From the NCBI GenBank assembly GCA_964613215.1, contig CAZTHK010000003.1, positions 132,322 through 196,321 of the forward strand: a stretch of DNA of 64,000 nucleotides, read 5' to 3'. Positions 37,132-46,639 of the stretch are shown in pieces. The position numbers and the translations under genes were made by a program. The DNA is from CAZTHK01 sp964613215 (GTDB lineage: Bacteria; Krumholzibacteriota; Krumholzibacteriia; Krumholzibacteriales; CAZTHK01). How positions within the stretch are numbered: the first letter of the stretch is position 1; the number at the start of each line of letters is the position of its first letter. A model generated the notes under the pieces. It searched no databases, was not told the DNA's origin, and saw only the letters and a list, made by a program, of their open reading frames with translations.

Positions 37132-38244
37132 ATGAGCAAAAAAACACCTTTGTATGATTCACACGTGGAACTGGGTGGAAGGATGGTAGATTTTGCCGGA
37201 TACACCCTGCCGGTGTCCTTCCGGGGGATAGTGTCCGAACATCAGAGAGTGAGGGAGAAGGTGGGGCTCTTCGATGTGAGCCATATGGGCGAGATAGAGA
37301 TAAAGGGAGAGGGGGCGGAGGATTTCGGAGAGTATGTAGTAACCAACAGGGTCAAGAAACTGACCCCCGGCCGCATCTGCTACACGGTGGCATGTAATCA
37401 GGAGGGAAACATTCTGGACGACCTGCTGGTGTATAAGTTTTCACCGGAGAGGATCCTCCTGGTGGTTAATGCGATTAATTCGGATAAGATATATAATCAT
37501 GTAGCGGCAATGGCTCCGGAGGGAGTAGGGATTTCCAATCTTACTCCGGAGATTGCCCAGATAGCTGTGCAGGGTCCCCGGTCGAAGGAGCTGATTCTCA
37601 AAAGTAAATTCTCGAGTGCAGTGAGGGATAAAGTGGAGAAGCTCAAATATTACCGGTTCTTCACCTTCCGGCTGGATGGCCAGGAGGTTCTGTTTTCCCG
37701 TACCGGTTATACCGGTGAATGGGGATATGAGATCTATGTCCCCTCCTTCATGGCCACACAGGTATGGAGGGAACTCCTGGAAGAAGGCAGGGAATTGGGG
37801 GCCGGTCCCGTCGGATTGGGGGCCAGGGACACACTCAGATTCGAGGCGGGATACTGCCTTTACGGACACGAGCTGAATGAGCAAACCTCTCCCCTGGAGG
37901 CGGGATTGTCCTGGGTGGTTAAGTTGAAGAAGGATGATTTTGTGGGGCGGGAGAGCCTTCTGGAAGAGAAGGAGAAGGGCCCTGCCAGGATGCTGGCCGG
38001 ATTCGAATTGGAGGGCCGCAGGATTGGCCGGCAGGGTTACCCTCTGCTCCTGGATGGGGAGGAGATTGGAAAGGTTACCTCCGGGACGTTCTCCCCCACC
38101 TTGCAGAAAAGTATGGCCATGGGATTGATTTCCAGCTCTACCCCGGAAGAGGCTGATGATTTTGCAGTGAATGTGAGGGGGAAACCAGTTCCGGCCAGAA
38201 GGGTGGATCTGCCCTTTTACCAGAGCCGGGCCAGGAAGAAATAA
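37132..38244 (+). CDS. gcvT: Glycine cleavage system T protein (aminomethyltransferase)
   Basis: GcvT moves the aminomethyl carbon from the lipoyl arm of GcvH to tetrahydrofolate and releases ammonia. The 370-residue product has the family blocks GRMVDFAGYTLPV, FDVSHMGEIEIKG, NRVKKLTPGRICYT, FSRTGYTGEWGYEIYV and GLGARDTLRFEAGYCLYGHE, then the C-terminal barrel. A GGGAG site precedes the ATG. First gene of a complete gcvT-H-PA-PB set; the fourth component, dihydrolipoamide dehydrogenase, is not in the window. Confidence 0.95.
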   Translation: MSKKTPLYDSHVELGGRMVDFAGYTLPVSFRGIVSEHQRVREKVGLFDVSHMGEIEIKGEGAEDFGEYVVTNRVKKLTPGRICYTVACNQEGNILDDLLVYKFSPERILLVVNAINSDKIYNHVAAMAPEGVGISNLTPEIAQIAVQGPRSKELILKSKFSSAVRDKVEKLKYYRFFTFRLDGQEVLFSRTGYTGEWGYEIYVPSFMATQVWRELLEEGRELGAGPVGLGARDTLRFEAGYCLYGHELNEQTSPLEAGLSWVVKLKKDDFVGRESLLEEKEKGPARMLAGFELEGRRIGRQGYPLLLDGEEIGKVTSGTFSPTLQKSMAMGLISSSTPEEADDFAVNVRGKPVPARRVDLPFYQSRARKK

Positions 38245-38327
38245 TAATCAGGAATTAATAAGGCAGATATGTTATTAATCAATCAGTAGAGAGATGGATA
38301 GTCCTGGAAAGGAAAGGAAGGTATGGT

Positions 38328-38726
38328 ATGGTTCCGGAAGATTGCAAGTACACCAACAAACATGAATGGGTTTTCGTGGAAGAAGGAGATATGGCGGTTA
38401 TAGGGATCAGCGAATATGCAGCCGGGGAACTGGGGGATATCGTATATCTGGAATTGCCCGAGGCGGGTACCCAAGTTCAGCAGATGGATCCCATCGGTAC
38501 CATAGAGGCGGTAAAAACCGTGGCCGATCTATTCTCTCCCCTTACCGGTAAGGTTGCCGAGGTCAACCAGCAGGTTAAGGACACTCCGGAAATAGTCAAC
38601 CATGACCCTTACGATGAGGGTTGGTTTTTCAAGATAAAGATGAGCGATCCCAGTGAACTGGATGTGCTTTTCGACCATCAGGAGTATCAGGAATTTCTGG
38701 GCGAAGAAAAGGAAGAGGAGGAATAG
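38328..38726 (+). CDS. gcvH: Glycine cleavage system H protein (lipoyl carrier)
   Basis: The 132-residue product carries the lipoate on Lys63 in GTIEAVKTVADLFSP. The N-terminus (YTNKHEWVFVEEGDMAVIGISEYAAGELGDIVYLELPE) and YDEGWFFKIKMSDPSELD are typical. It ends in an acidic EEKEEEE tail, slightly longer than usual. It lies between gcvT and gcvPA; a LipM-type octanoyltransferase four genes later could prime its lipoylation. Confidence 0.95.
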   Translation: MVPEDCKYTNKHEWVFVEEGDMAVIGISEYAAGELGDIVYLELPEAGTQVQQMDPIGTIEAVKTVADLFSPLTGKVAEVNQQVKDTPEIVNHDPYDEGWFFKIKMSDPSELDVLFDHQEYQEFLGEEKEEEE

Positions 38727-38797
38727 GACAGGGGGAAGTTGATAATCAGGTTCGATGATGGAAGTATGTAATAGAATCTGTTAACAAGGAAAGTCAT

Positions 38798-40147
38798 ATG
38801 AGTTTTATTCAGAACACCGATAAGGATAGAACCAGGATGCTGGAAGCTATCGGAGTTTCATCATTTGAACAGCTTCTGGAACCAATTCCCCCTGATCTGA
38901 GAATAGAGGGGGAGCTGAATATTCCTCCCCCCTCCACCGAGCCTGAAGTCAGAGAGCTTTGCGGGAAGATGGCCGGTCAGAATAATCCTGCATCCGGGTT
39001 GGCCAGTTTTCTGGGAGGGGGTATCTATGACCGGTACATTCCTGCAGTAGTGAGGTATGTTCTTTCCAGAAGCGAGTTCTATACTGCATATACTCCCTAC
39101 CAGGCGGAGGTGAGCCAGGGAACCCTCCAGGCCATCTATGAATACCAGACCCTGATTGCCAGGCTGACCGGAATGGATGCTTCCAATGCATCACTATACG
39201 ACGGTGCTATGGCTATGGCTGAGGCGATGATTATGGCCTGTGGAATAAAACGGCGGGATAAGATCATCCTGCCCGGGGCATTTTCTCCCCGGGTCCGGCA
39301 GGTGCTGCAGACTTACGCAGATCCCCGGGGAATCGAAATAGGCGAAATTACCTTTACCTCTGAAGGAGTGGCGGACCTGGATAAGCTGGAATCCATGGTA
39401 GACAGCCGGACAGCAGCTGTGGTAGTGGCTCAACCGAATTATTTGGGCCTTATCGAACCTGCCCCGGATATATCGGAGATAGCCCGTCAAAACGGTTCCC
39501 TGGTGGTGGCATATGTGGATCCGGTTTCACTGGCGGTGTTGTCGCCTCCCGGTGAATACGGAGCCGATATCGCGGTGGGAGAGGGGCAGAGCCTGGGCAA
39601 TCCCCAGAATCTCGGGGGACCCCTGCTTGGATTCATGGCGGTAAAGAAGAAGTATATAAGAAAGGTACCGGGGCGGCTTATCAGCGGAACGGTGGACCGG
39701 GATGGCAAGCGCGGTTATGTAATGACTCTTCAGACCAGGGAGCAGCATATCAGGAGGGAGAGGGCTACCTCCAATATATGTACCAATGAGGGGTTGTGTG
39801 CTCTGGCGGCCTCGGTTTATCTTACCGCCCTGGGAGAAGAGGGATTCAGGGAAGTGGCCATGCAGAGCATGTCCAAGAGCCATACCCTCTATTCCATGCT
39901 CTCGGAGGTGGAAGGATGCAATCTTCCATTCGGAAAAAATTTCTTCCAGGAGTTTGTGGCGGAGGTGGAGCCATCCGCCGGGGATTTCATCGCCAGGGCC
40001 AGGAAAAAGGGAATACTGGCAGGTATTCCACTGGGTCCCGGGTTCGACGAGTTCGATCAGAGGGCGCTCCTGGTAGCTGTTACAGAGAAGCGTAATCGAG
40101 AGGAACTCGAGCTTTACCGGGATATCCTGGTTGAGAGGGGAGAGTGA
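38798..40147 (+). CDS. gcvPA: Glycine decarboxylase P protein, N-terminal subunit
   Basis: P protein decarboxylates glycine with pyridoxal phosphate. Here it is the two-part form; this 449-residue alpha subunit has LASFLGGGIYDRYIPAVVRYVLSRSEFYTAYTPYQAEVSQGTLQAIYEYQTLIARLTGMDASNASLYDG-type blocks. It lacks the PLP lysine, which is in gcvPB, as expected. The stop is one base before the gcvPB start, so the subunits are translationally coupled. Confidence 0.95.
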   Translation: MSFIQNTDKDRTRMLEAIGVSSFEQLLEPIPPDLRIEGELNIPPPSTEPEVRELCGKMAGQNNPASGLASFLGGGIYDRYIPAVVRYVLSRSEFYTAYTPYQAEVSQGTLQAIYEYQTLIARLTGMDASNASLYDGAMAMAEAMIMACGIKRRDKIILPGAFSPRVRQVLQTYADPRGIEIGEITFTSEGVADLDKLESMVDSRTAAVVVAQPNYLGLIEPAPDISEIARQNGSLVVAYVDPVSLAVLSPPGEYGADIAVGEGQSLGNPQNLGGPLLGFMAVKKKYIRKVPGRLISGTVDRDGKRGYVMTLQTREQHIRRERATSNICTNEGLCALAASVYLTALGEEGFREVAMQSMSKSHTLYSMLSEVEGCNLPFGKNFFQEFVAEVEPSAGDFIARARKKGILAGIPLGPGFDEFDQRALLVAVTEKRNREELELYRDILVERGE

Positions 40148-40148
40148 G

Positions 40149-41594
40149 ATGACCAAGACAATATTCCAGAAGAGTGTGGAGGGCAGAAGGTGTTTTCTGC
40201 TCCCCGGGAATGACTGTCCCCCCCAGGAACAGGATCTTCCCGTTCAGAGAACCGGATCCCTGGGGTTGCCCCAGGTAGGGGAGCAGGGAGTGGTCAGGCA
40301 CTATATGGAACTGGCTTCCAGGAATTATCATATAGATAAGGGCATCTATCCCCTGGGAAGCTGCACCATGAAGTATAATCCGGTCTCCAATGAAGAGATT
40401 GCCGGGTTAAGCGGTTTCACCGGATTGCATCCGGAGCAGGATAGCAATGACATGCAGGGAGCGCTCAAATTGATCTACCAGCTGGAGAGGGATCTGGGAG
40501 AGATATGCGGTATGAGCGCTTTCACTCTGCAACCTGCAGCCGGGGCCCATGGCGAGCTGCTGGGGATGATGCTCGCCCGGGCTTACTTCCGCAGCAGGGG
40601 AGAGGATCAGAGGGAGAATGTGATAATCCCCGATTCGGCCCATGGTACCAACCCTGCCAGTGTGGCACACTGCGGATTCAAGCCGGTACAGATAAGCTCG
40701 AACCAGGCCGGTATTATAGATCCGGGCTCACTCAGGGAGAAGGTGGATGAAAAAACAGCAGTCCTGATGCTGACCCTGCCTAATACCCTGGGGCTGTTCG
40801 AGAGGGAAATCAAGAAACTGGTGGATATAATTCATCAGGCCGGTGCTCTTATCTATATGGATGGAGCGAATATGAATGCCATGATGGGTATGGTACGGCC
40901 GGGAGAGATCGGAGTGGATATTCTGCACCTGAATCTCCACAAGACCTTCTCCACCCCCCACGGGGGGGGAGGCCCGGGTGCCGGCCCGGTGGGGGTGAGA
41001 GATCATCTGAAACCGTTCCTGCCGGTACCAAGAGTGGAGAAAAATGGTGGCCGGTTTGAACTGAATGAACAGGCGGAAAAGTCTGTAGGGAGGATTCATC
41101 CTTTCCTGGGTAACTTCAATGTCTTTGTCAAGGCATATGCCTACATCCGGAGGATGGGACCGGAGGGGCTGAGGAAGGTATCGGAGAATGCTATAATTAA
41201 CGCCAATTATCTTATGAAAATGGTGAAAGATCGTTATGATCTGGACTATCCCGGTCCCTGCATGCATGAGTTTGTGGTTTCAGGGAGCAATCTGAAGAAG
41301 TTCGGGGTCAATACCCTGGATGTGGCAAAACGGATACTGGATTATGGTATGCATGCTCCCACTGTATATTTCCCGCTGATTGTCAAGGAAGCCCTTATGA
41401 TCGAGCCGGTGGAAACAGAGAGCAGGGAAACACTGGATGAATATGCCGGCACTCTGAAAAAGATTGCCGATGAAGCTGAAAGCAATCCGGATTTGCTGCT
41501 GGAAGCACCGGTAAACACTCCGGTAAGGCGTCTGGACGAAGCCGCTGCGGCCAGAAATCCTGATCTCTCATGGCCCAGGGAAGGGGAGGAGTAA
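40149..41594 (+). CDS. gcvPB: Glycine decarboxylase P protein, C-terminal (PLP) subunit
   Basis: The 481-residue beta subunit binds PLP on the lysine of LHLNLHKTFSTPHGGGGPG (Lys265). Other conserved blocks are YPLGSCTMKYNP, QPAAGAHGE and DSAHGTNPASV. ATG 40149 follows GGGGAGAG and is one base after the gcvPA stop; the TTG at 40131 would add six residues inside gcvPA. Confidence 0.96.
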   Translation: MTKTIFQKSVEGRRCFLLPGNDCPPQEQDLPVQRTGSLGLPQVGEQGVVRHYMELASRNYHIDKGIYPLGSCTMKYNPVSNEEIAGLSGFTGLHPEQDSNDMQGALKLIYQLERDLGEICGMSAFTLQPAAGAHGELLGMMLARAYFRSRGEDQRENVIIPDSAHGTNPASVAHCGFKPVQISSNQAGIIDPGSLREKVDEKTAVLMLTLPNTLGLFEREIKKLVDIIHQAGALIYMDGANMNAMMGMVRPGEIGVDILHLNLHKTFSTPHGGGGPGAGPVGVRDHLKPFLPVPRVEKNGGRFELNEQAEKSVGRIHPFLGNFNVFVKAYAYIRRMGPEGLRKVSENAIINANYLMKMVKDRYDLDYPGPCMHEFVVSGSNLKKFGVNTLDVAKRILDYGMHAPTVYFPLIVKEALMIEPVETESRETLDEYAGTLKKIADEAESNPDLLLEAPVNTPVRRLDEAAAARNPDLSWPREGEE

Positions 41595-41735
41595 GGTGGA
41601 AATAATTATCCGGGCCTGACCGCTGACCGGGAGTATCCGGGATTAAAGTGATTGATATCCGGACAGGCAAACAGCTTCTATCAGGATAGAGTGGATTATT
41701 CCGGATCTACCTTGCTGGTCAGGAGAGTGGGCGAA

Positions 41736-42536
41736 ATGAACGGATGGTTTTTACTTGATGACGGACCTGCTTCCGGCGCTGAAAATATGGCTGTGGATGA
41801 GTTCCTGCTGAGAAGTTGTGAGGGACCCATATCCTCGCCGGTGTTGAGGCTTTATCATTTTGATCCCCCCGCTATTACCGTCGGTTATCATCAGAAGCCC
41901 GAGGAGATACTCGATCTGGAAATCCTGATAGACAAACCTGTGGATGTGGTAAGGAGAGTTACCGGGGGCAGGGCGCTGTTGCATTGGGGGGAACTCACCT
42001 ATGCTGTCTCGGCTCCCCTGGATTACCTGCCTCTGGGAAAAGGTCTCAGGGAGACCTATCTCAGTATATCCCGGGCCCTGGCATGCGCTATGAGAAACCT
42101 GGGCCTGGATATACGGATATCGGATGCACGGAAGTCCAGGCGCCAGCCGGGGCTTACTTCACCCTGCCTGGTTTCTACCAGCAGGGATGAACTGAATGTG
42201 GGGGGGAGAAAACTGGTGGCCAGTTCCCAGCGCAGGACCAATAAAGCCTTTATTCAGCATGGTTCCATACTGATAACCAGGGACTCGGTAAGGATAACCG
42301 ATTATCTTGAAGGGGACTGGGAATGGCTGGGCGGAAGAATCACTTCACTCTCGGATGAACTGGACCGGACTCCCGGTTTGAAGATGATAAAAGATTCCAT
42401 AAAAACAGCCTTCCGGGAGAGTTTCGATATCCGGTGGCTGGAGTTGGAATTCTCCCGGAAACAGAAAGAGGAGATTATCCGGGAGGCCGGGAGGAAGAGG
42501 AAGGAGTTTTCCTTCTACACCGGAGGAGTGGGATGA
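41736..42536 (+). CDS. lipM: LipM-type octanoyltransferase (LplA/BPL fold)
   Basis: A 266-residue protein of the biotin/lipoate ligase fold. It matches LipM more than LplA: WFLLDDGPASGAENMAVDEFLL at the N-terminus, VVRRVTGGRALLHWGELTYAV, and TSPCL with Cys144, in the place of the acyl-accepting cysteine of B. subtilis LipM, followed by GGRK (Lys159) and QHGSILI. LipM transfers octanoate from acyl carrier protein to GcvH. Placement after gcvPB fits. A true lipoate ligase cannot be ruled out. ATG 41736 follows AGGAGAG; the in-frame start at 41652 is rejected. The stop overlaps the dppB start. No lipA is in the window. Confidence 0.75.
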   Translation: MNGWFLLDDGPASGAENMAVDEFLLRSCEGPISSPVLRLYHFDPPAITVGYHQKPEEILDLEILIDKPVDVVRRVTGGRALLHWGELTYAVSAPLDYLPLGKGLRETYLSISRALACAMRNLGLDIRISDARKSRRQPGLTSPCLVSTSRDELNVGGRKLVASSQRRTNKAFIQHGSILITRDSVRITDYLEGDWEWLGGRITSLSDELDRTPGLKMIKDSIKTAFRESFDIRWLELEFSRKQKEEIIREAGRKRKEFSFYTGGVG

Positions 42537-43519
42537 TGGGTGGTTTCCTGTTCCGAAGGATCATTCAGTCCATTGTACTGGTATTCATAGTTCTGACCGT
42601 TACTTTCTTTCTGCTGCACCTGGCTCCGGGTGATCCCATGGCCAGATATTACCATCCCGATATCTCACCCCGGACGGTGGAACTTATAGAAAAGAGGCTG
42701 GGTCTGGACAGGAGTGTGGTGGAGCAGTATTTCATATGGATGGGAAGTTTTGTGAGGGGAGATTTCGGGTTCAGCCTTCAGTTTAACAGACCGGTAAGCC
42801 AGCTCCTGGGAGAGGCCATACCCAACACCCTTCGTCTTACCGTTACCGCCCTCTTTCTGCACATTCTGGTGGGGGTGGTGCTGGGGGTGATTTCAGCGAT
42901 AAAGTATAATTCGCTGTTCGACCGGATAAATACCATAGCCGCCCTGTTTGTATATTCAATTCCTTCCTTCTGGCTGGGTTTGATGCTTATCATGATATTC
43001 TCCCTCAAGCTGGGAATACTCCCCTCCTCCCATATGCAGTCGGTGGATGTGCGTGGCATGGAAGGGATGGCGCTGTTTCTGAATCAGTTGAAACATCTGA
43101 TTCTGCCGGCTTTTGTATTGGGGGTGGCCTCGGCGGCCAGCATGGCCCGGTATATGCGGGGGAGCATGATGGATGTATTGCGGGAAGACTATATAAACAC
43201 CGCCCGGGCCAAGGGATTGTCTGACCGGAAGGTATATCTTAAGCATGCCTTCAGGAACGCTGCTCTCCCCATAGTAACTCTGGTAGGATTGAGTCTGCCC
43301 TTTCTGCTGGGGGGATCGGTGGTTGTGGAGAAGATATTCTCCTGGCCGGGAATGGGCCGGCTGATGGTGGATGCAATATACGCCCGGGACTACCCGGTGG
43401 TGCTGGCGGTTAATTTCGTGGTGTCGGTTCTGGTTATCGGAGGAAACCTTCTGGCCGATCTGGGATATGCCCTTCTGGATCCCAGGGTGACGGTTGGTTC
43501 GAGAGGGGGTGGAAAGTGA
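42533..43519 (+). CDS. dppB: Peptide/nickel ABC transporter permease, DppB type
   Basis: The 328-residue product shows the DppB/OppB plan: N-terminal helix, the RLGLDRSVVEQYFIWMGSFVRGDFGFSLQFNRPV loop, then a permease domain with the EAA-type loop DYINTARAKGLSDRKVYLKHAFRNAALP. The ATG at 42533 follows GGAGG and is repeated at 42536; it overlaps the stop of the previous gene (ATGA), so translation is coupled. First of four transporter genes. Confidence 0.92.
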   Translation: MMGGFLFRRIIQSIVLVFIVLTVTFFLLHLAPGDPMARYYHPDISPRTVELIEKRLGLDRSVVEQYFIWMGSFVRGDFGFSLQFNRPVSQLLGEAIPNTLRLTVTALFLHILVGVVLGVISAIKYNSLFDRINTIAALFVYSIPSFWLGLMLIMIFSLKLGILPSSHMQSVDVRGMEGMALFLNQLKHLILPAFVLGVASAASMARYMRGSMMDVLREDYINTARAKGLSDRKVYLKHAFRNAALPIVTLVGLSLPFLLGGSVVVEKIFSWPGMGRLMVDAIYARDYPVVLAVNFVVSVLVIGGNLLADLGYALLDPRVTVGSRGGGK

Positions 43520-44394
43520 ACCGGATCTTCGGTGCAGATAAGGGGGGAGAGGGTGTGTGGTCTCCAGGCTGGAGGAGGTTTAAAAGCAACCCCATGGCTG
43601 TAGCGGGGGCGGTTATAGTGCTTTTCCTCTATCTGACAGCCATATTCGCTCCTCTGATTGCACCCTGCGACCCCATCCTGCAGGGGGATATTCCCGCTAT
43701 GAGATACCGCAGCCCGGGGGGAAATCATCTGCTGGGCACTGACAAGTTCGGCCGGGATATACTGTCCAGGATTATTCATGGTTCCAGGGTCTCCCTTACC
43801 ATCAGTTTCGTAGCAGTTGCCATTTCGGTGGTGGTGGGCACCGTGGTGGGTGCCACCGCAGCCTACTTCGGGGGGATTGTGGATGGAGTGATAATGAGAA
43901 TTGTGGATGGGTTGATATCCATCCCCCGGCTTTTCCTGCTGCTGACCTGTATTGCCCTGTTTTCCAGCTCCTTCTGGCTGGTGGTTATCCTGCTGGGGGT
44001 GACCGGCTGGATGGCTACTGCCAGGCTGGTAAGAGGACAGATCGTGGCTTTGCGGGGGAGGGAATTTGTCAGAGCCGCTGAAGCCCTGGGAGCAGGGGGA
44101 AGAGTGATAATGTTCAGGCACCTGATACCCAATACCATAACTGTGATAATTGTTGCGGCAACTCTGAGGATAGGGGGAATAATCCTGGTGGAGGCGGCGC
44201 TGAGTTTTCTGGGACTGGGAGTGCCCCCGCCTACGCCCAGCTGGGGGCAGATGGTTTATCAGGGAAGAGAGGTCCTCCTGAGAGCCTGGTGGGTTTCCAC
44301 CTTCCCCGGACTGGCCATTGTGATCACGGTGATAGGGTATAATCTTCTGGGTGACGGGTTGAGAGACGCCTTTGATCCCAGGAGGGTGATATGA
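43516..44394 (+). CDS. dppC: Peptide/nickel ABC transporter permease, DppC type
   Basis: The 292-residue product has the DppC N-terminal helix (PMAVAGAVIVLFLYLTAIFAPLIAP), the HLLGTDKFGRDILSRIIHGSRVSL motif and the EAA loop EFVRAAEALGAGGRVIMFRHLIPN. The GTG start overlaps the dppB stop (GTGA). It pairs with dppB to make the membrane channel. Confidence 0.92.
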   Translation: MNRIFGADKGGEGVWSPGWRRFKSNPMAVAGAVIVLFLYLTAIFAPLIAPCDPILQGDIPAMRYRSPGGNHLLGTDKFGRDILSRIIHGSRVSLTISFVAVAISVVVGTVVGATAAYFGGIVDGVIMRIVDGLISIPRLFLLLTCIALFSSSFWLVVILLGVTGWMATARLVRGQIVALRGREFVRAAEALGAGGRVIMFRHLIPNTITVIIVAATLRIGGIILVEAALSFLGLGVPPPTPSWGQMVYQGREVLLRAWWVSTFPGLAIVITVIGYNLLGDGLRDAFDPRRVI

Positions 44395-44510
44395 TAAGTT
44401 ATAAAATAATGTCATGCGGAATAACATGAGTTGCTTCCCCGTGGGGAATGAATAACACGCCGGCAGCCTGGTCACCCCGGCCGGCATTGTCTTTCTTGAG
44501 GATTGACCGG
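44395..44510 (+). other. Spacer with two hairpins inside the dpp operon
   Basis: The largest gap in the transporter genes holds two inverted repeats: TTCCCC-GT-GGGGAA (44435-44448) and GCCGGC (44450-44455) with GCCGGC (44471-44476), the latter followed by ATTGTCTTTCTT. They could lower expression of the ATPase genes or set an RNA end. Confidence 0.35.
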
Positions 44511-45509
44511 ATGGAAAATTTAATGAAAATAGACGGATTGAGAACTGTCTTCCGGACCGACCGGGGACCTGCTGCAGCGGTAGATGGACTTGATCTGGAA
44601 GTGGGCAGGGGAGAGACGGTAGGGTTGGTAGGGGAATCCGGCTGTGGCAAGAGTGTTACCGCCCTGTCCATTTTAAGGCTGATCCCCTGCCCTCCGGGAA
44701 GGATTACCGGAGGAAGGATCATCTTCGATGGAAAAGAACTGCTGAAACTGGGCAGGAAGGAGATGAGAAAGATCAGGGGTAAGGAGATATCCTTGATATC
44801 TCAGGAGCCCCTCTCCAGTCTGAATCCGGTGTTCAATTGCGGGGAGCAGGTGAGGGAGGCGATCAGCCTGCATCAGAAGGTGGGCCGCAGGGAGTCGAAG
44901 AGGAGAACCGTAGAGATGTTTCGCCTGGTTCATCTTCCCGATCCGGAGAAGAGATACAGGAATTATCCCCATCAGATGAGCGGAGGCATGAGACAGAGGG
45001 TCATGATTGCTATGGCTCTGAGCTGCCAGCCCAAACTGCTGATAGCAGATGAGCCTACCACAGCTCTGGATGTTTCGGTCCAGGCTCAGATAATAGAACT
45101 TCTGCTTGATCTGAAGAGGAAGATGGATATGTCGATTTTGCTGATTACTCACGATCTGGCGGTGGTGGCGCAGATAGCTGAGAGGGTGGTGGTGATGTAT
45201 GCGGGGGTTAGTGTGGAGGAGGCCCCGGTGGAAACCCTGTTCCGCACCCCCGCTCATCCCTATACCAGAGGGTTGATAGAATCGATCCCCCGGGTGGATT
45301 CGAACCCGGGAGAACTTTCCACTATCGGAGGAAGTGTTCCTGATCCGCTCAAGTTGCCACCGGGCTGCAGATACAGTGACCGTTGCCCCAGGTCCCGGGA
45401 TGAATGCAGGCAGGCGGAACCCTCCATGATGAAGGTGGGCGAATCTCATTATGTTCGATGCTATCTGTATCAGGAGAGACAAAAAGGCCCCGGCTTTAAG
45501 GGGGATTGA
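44511..45509 (+). CDS. dppD: Peptide ABC transporter ATP-binding protein, DppD type
   Basis: The 332-residue ATPase has Walker A GESGCGKS, the Q-loop LISQEPLSSLNPVF, signature MSGGMRQRVMIAMAL, Walker B LLIADEPTTALD and switch His in LITHDLAVV. The C-terminal OppD/F extension (HPYTRGLIESIPRVD and the cysteine-containing PGCRYSDRCPRSRDECRQ) marks the peptide/nickel class. ATG 44511 has GAGG 9 bases upstream; the start at 44448 lies within the hairpin region. Confidence 0.93.
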   Translation: MENLMKIDGLRTVFRTDRGPAAAVDGLDLEVGRGETVGLVGESGCGKSVTALSILRLIPCPPGRITGGRIIFDGKELLKLGRKEMRKIRGKEISLISQEPLSSLNPVFNCGEQVREAISLHQKVGRRESKRRTVEMFRLVHLPDPEKRYRNYPHQMSGGMRQRVMIAMALSCQPKLLIADEPTTALDVSVQAQIIELLLDLKRKMDMSILLITHDLAVVAQIAERVVVMYAGVSVEEAPVETLFRTPAHPYTRGLIESIPRVDSNPGELSTIGGSVPDPLKLPPGCRYSDRCPRSRDECRQAEPSMMKVGESHYVRCYLYQERQKGPGFKGD

Positions 45510-45560
45510 ATGAATCCGGCCGGTGATCCCGGTATTGCTACGGAAGAAGGAGACTTGTAA

Positions 45561-46526
45561 TTGCCTGTTCTGGAAGCGACTGGAATTAAAAAATATTACA
45601 CTGAAGGGGGAGGGGTTTTTTCCCGCCATAAAACTCCGGTGCGGGCGGTGGATGGAGTGGATATAATTATAGACCGCGGACATACCCTGGGGCTGGTGGG
45701 AGAGTCAGGCTGCGGAAAGAGCACCCTGGCCAGGGTGCTGTTAAGGCTGGAGGAGCCCACTGCAGGAAAGATATTTCTGGGAGGGAGGGATTTTCTGGCC
45801 CTGAAGGGGAAGGAACTCAGAAGAGCCAGGCGAAGGATACAGATGGTCTTTCAGGATCCCTACTCTTCCCTCAATCCCCGTATGACCGTGGGCAGCACCA
45901 TAGCCGAAGGTATAAAGATTCACCGGCTGGCCTCGGGGAAGGAGATCAACCGCAGGGTTCATTTATTGCTGGAGAAGGTAGGGCTGGCCCCCTCCTCAGC
46001 AGGCAATTATCCCCATGAATTCTCGGGAGGTCAGAGGCAGAGAGTGGGGGTGGCCCGGGCCCTCTCGGTGGAGCCGGATATCATAGTGGCGGATGAACCG
46101 GTTTCCGCCCTGGATGTATCGGTTCAGGCACAGATAATTAATCTTTTCATGAAGCTGCAGGAAGATCTTGGGCTTACCTATCTGTTTATTTCTCACGACC
46201 TGGGTGTGGTAAAACACATAAGTGATACCATATCGGTAATGTATCTGGGCAGAATAGTGGAAACCGCATCCTCCCCGGAACTTTTCGAAAAGCCCCTTCA
46301 TCCTTACACCAGGGGGCTGCTTGCGTCCATACCGGATACCGATCCGGGCGGATCCCCGGTAAAGGCCGCCATAAAGGGAGACGTGCCCAGTCCCATGAAT
46401 ATCCCGCCGGGGTGTTCCTTTCATACCAGATGTCCCGGTGTTATGGAGCGCTGCCGCCGGGAAGCTCCTCCACTGATCAGTACGGATGGTAATCATACAG
46501 TAACATGCTGGCTTTATCGGGAGTAA
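45561..46526 (+). CDS. dppF: Peptide ABC transporter ATP-binding protein, DppF type
   Basis: The 321-residue ATPase has Walker A GESGCGKS, QMVFQDPYSSLNPRM, signature FSGGQRQRVGVARAL, Walker B IIVADEPVSALD, LFISHDLGVV and the C-terminal HPYTRGLLASIPDTD with PPGCSFHTRCPGVMERC. The start is TTG with AAGGAGA 7 bases upstream. It ends the transporter run; no substrate-binding protein gene is present in the operon or window. Confidence 0.93.
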   Translation: MPVLEATGIKKYYTEGGGVFSRHKTPVRAVDGVDIIIDRGHTLGLVGESGCGKSTLARVLLRLEEPTAGKIFLGGRDFLALKGKELRRARRRIQMVFQDPYSSLNPRMTVGSTIAEGIKIHRLASGKEINRRVHLLLEKVGLAPSSAGNYPHEFSGGQRQRVGVARALSVEPDIIVADEPVSALDVSVQAQIINLFMKLQEDLGLTYLFISHDLGVVKHISDTISVMYLGRIVETASSPELFEKPLHPYTRGLLASIPDTDPGGSPVKAAIKGDVPSPMNIPPGCSFHTRCPGVMERCRREAPPLISTDGNHTVTCWLYRE

Positions 46527-46639
46527 GGCAGGATCGGGGAAGGGCCGCTCGCTCCCCTTCTGATATTCTGCCTGTATCGATGGGTAACCGGAGTTGATGT
46601 ACGGCAGGCTCCCGCTACGGGGTAAGGATTAATGAACGG

